Assembly (NCBI GenBank): GCA_010405405.1
Contig: MU004231.1
Coordinates: 3,156,401 to 3,220,400, forward strand
From: Microthyrium microscopicum
Taxonomy: Eukaryota > Ascomycota > Dothideomycetes > Microthyriales > Microthyriaceae
Length of the DNA stretch: 64,000 nt
Direction of reading: 5' to 3'
A model generated the notes under the pieces. It was not told where the DNA came from, did not search any database, and worked only from the letters and a program-made list of their open reading frames with translations. The position numbers and the translations under genes are program-made. This document shows positions 62,534 to 64,000 of the stretch, piece by piece; position 1 is the stretch's first letter, and each line of letters starts with the position of its first letter.

Positions 62534-64000
62534 CTATGCGTAAGGTACTTGCTCTTTCGGAGCAGAGACCTGTCGAGCGGAAAAAGTACAGTGGCCCAAG
62601 CCCATATCAGTGCCAGTCACACCCCACTGAAGCTCTTGGAGTGTAGCATCGGCTGGTTCGTTGGGCGATGGGTGGAGTGCCGCAGATATGGCTGCCGAGC
62701 AAGTGCTAACGACCGGAACCCCAGACTTGAATTTGCGGAATGACATATGGCAGATATAATATATCATAGCCAAGTCCAGTACTATAAGGGCCAAATTGGC
62801 CAAAGGCGCGAATGCGGTTGTGGTAAAATCGTTGCCAGGAAGTCGACCAAAAGTTGTGGACTTTACTCCATCGGAAGTCATTTCGTTGCCCCAGGCTTCG
62901 ACGTCGACCACAAACAGGGTCTGCGAAATGGCGGTATGAATAGCGCAGGAAAAGAACATGATAGGGAAAGCGACCTTATATGGCATAAGGAAAAAGTAGA
63001 CGCCTCGCTGTTTGCCTCGGGGGGATTCAGACACTCGCAGGCCTTTCTTGTGACGGGCAAATCGTGACCATTCGTCTTGGAAGATCATGGCGTAAAATAT
63101 GTTGTTGTAGACAACGTAGAGTGTACCACAAATAACGTGTCCAATGTTCGCGAGGAAGACACTGCGGAACATGCCTCCCTGTTCCTTATTGTGCCAACCG
63201 ATGAGGAAATGGGTGTTGATGCTGCCAATACCTTGAGCGAGCATGCCCTCGAGTGTCATGTTCTCATTGGAAATGCAAAACATCGCCACGGTCAGACAGG
63301 TAGATAAAACCATGCTGCGAAAGTATTAGCAAGGGACTCTTTATTATGGACTGTGAGAACTTACAGAAGGATCCAAACGATAACTCTAGTCCGAATGCCT
63401 TCGGCCCATCGTTTCGGTTTCTTAACAAAGTAGCCTGGAGCAGATTTTCTCCATTGTCCGGGATGGTTGATGATAAAGCTTTTGGAAGCCATGCACATGT
63501 GCTTTGTGTATCGGTCTGGTCGATTCATGTAAGAGACAATCGCATCTCCCGTGGTCATAAGCGGTTGTTCGTTGACGTTGAAGGCGACTGCGAACATGAT
63601 CATGGACTTGAAAAGACAGACAAACAACACAATTAGACAGAAAGGCAGGCTGAGTTGCAGCTTGCAATGCTCATCTGATTTTTCTGAAAGGCAATATTCG
63701 ATCTTTGCTCCATCTGAAACCTTCCACAAAGAAGCATCCAATCGTAAATGTTCTGCGTGATATAGGCACTGGTCCGTAGTTTTCAGTTTAAGTCTGTTGC
63801 ATAACCAGGAGTATTGCTCTGGTCCATCACGATTAATGGCGCTTGGAACAGGAGCTTCGTATGCGTCAAAAACATCGCCGGATCGAGACGAGTTATTTTT
63901 GGAAATTAGAATAACGTTGCGTCTGGCCGATTGCACCGGCACTGCATACTGATCTATGCACTCTTTGTTATCGAGCCTCTCGAGCTTGCCAGCCCGAGCC
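62534..64000 (-). CDS. Fungal multi-pass membrane protein, DUF6536-like, C-terminal part
   Basis: The 5' end lies beyond the window. Exons (minus strand): 63365 to past 64000, and 62534-63314; intron GTAAGT..CGCAG. The joined sequence reads I-V-W-I-L-L-M-V-L-S-T. Visible signs: an extracytosolic-looking stretch with L-D-N-K-E-C-I-D-Q-Y-A and several Cys; C-K-L-Q-L-S-L-P followed by a hydrophobic helix; G-D-A-I-V-S-Y; M-T-L-E-G-M-L-A-Q-G-I-G; and three or more further membrane segments in exon 2. This layout fits the large fungal family annotated DUF6536, whose N-terminal domain would be outside the window. Biochemical function is unknown. The tail contains W-G-V-T-G-T-D-M-G-L-G-H-C-T-F-S. Confidence 0.75.

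Noticed and set aside
1-64000. Secondary-metabolite gene cluster (flavoprotein, transporter, Zn2Cys6 regulator)
   Set aside because: These genes are dispersed among housekeeping genes, and no polyketide synthase, peptide synthetase, terpene synthase or P450 is present.

Overview
The window is nuclear DNA of a filamentous ascomycete (Pezizomycotina). The signs are many 45-60 nt introns with GTAAGT-like donors and CTAAC-like branch sites, a Zn2Cys6 regulator, fungal-type genes (PBS2-type MAPKK, ATP synthase subunit K, chitin-binding lectin), and sharp AT-rich, TpA-rich blocks that look like repeat-induced point mutation (RIP) of transposons. The sequence does not settle the class. I rebuilt exon structures by hand from splice signals; every proposed splice keeps frame and the summed exon lengths divide by three.

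Layout. 1-898: 3' end of an FGGY sugar-kinase gene. 1394-10084: three tandem, same-strand paralogues coding for low-complexity proteins that share one ~70-residue core, a 5'-UTR intron ending exactly at the ATG, and a duplicated promoter block. 11121-11887: LITAF-type membrane-associated zinc protein. 12755-14548: decayed Fot1/pogo-like DNA transposon. 15432-25801: small unknown gene, choline/ethanolamine kinase, OSGIN-like flavoprotein and auxin-efflux-carrier-type transporter, all on the minus strand. 27143-34445: a 7.3 kb decayed TIR element with TA target duplication, pogo-type transposase remnants, a repeat-rich left end and extra coding-like blocks. 34821-37011: PBS2-type MAPKK of the osmostress (HOG) pathway, starting only 375 bp from that element. 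37967-46352: a Q-rich coiled-coil protein, a small unknown protein and an iron-dependent alcohol dehydrogenase/maleylacetate reductase with a 145 bp MITE just upstream. 47011-54507: housekeeping block with two divergent pairs, ysh1 (CPSF-73) / TAF4 and sideroflexin / ATP19. 55070-64000: C2H2-BTB protein, secreted chitin-binding lectin, Zn2Cys6 regulator and a multi-pass membrane protein cut by the window end.

The genes do not form one pathway or a biosynthetic cluster. The least explained item is the tandem triplet at 1394-10084: gene body, leader intron and upstream elements were duplicated together, while each copy grew its own different internal repeat. Repeated S-[RK]-W-A motifs and a C-terminal [V/Y]-x-P-P/R motif suggest a flexible binding scaffold, but no function can be assigned from sequence alone.
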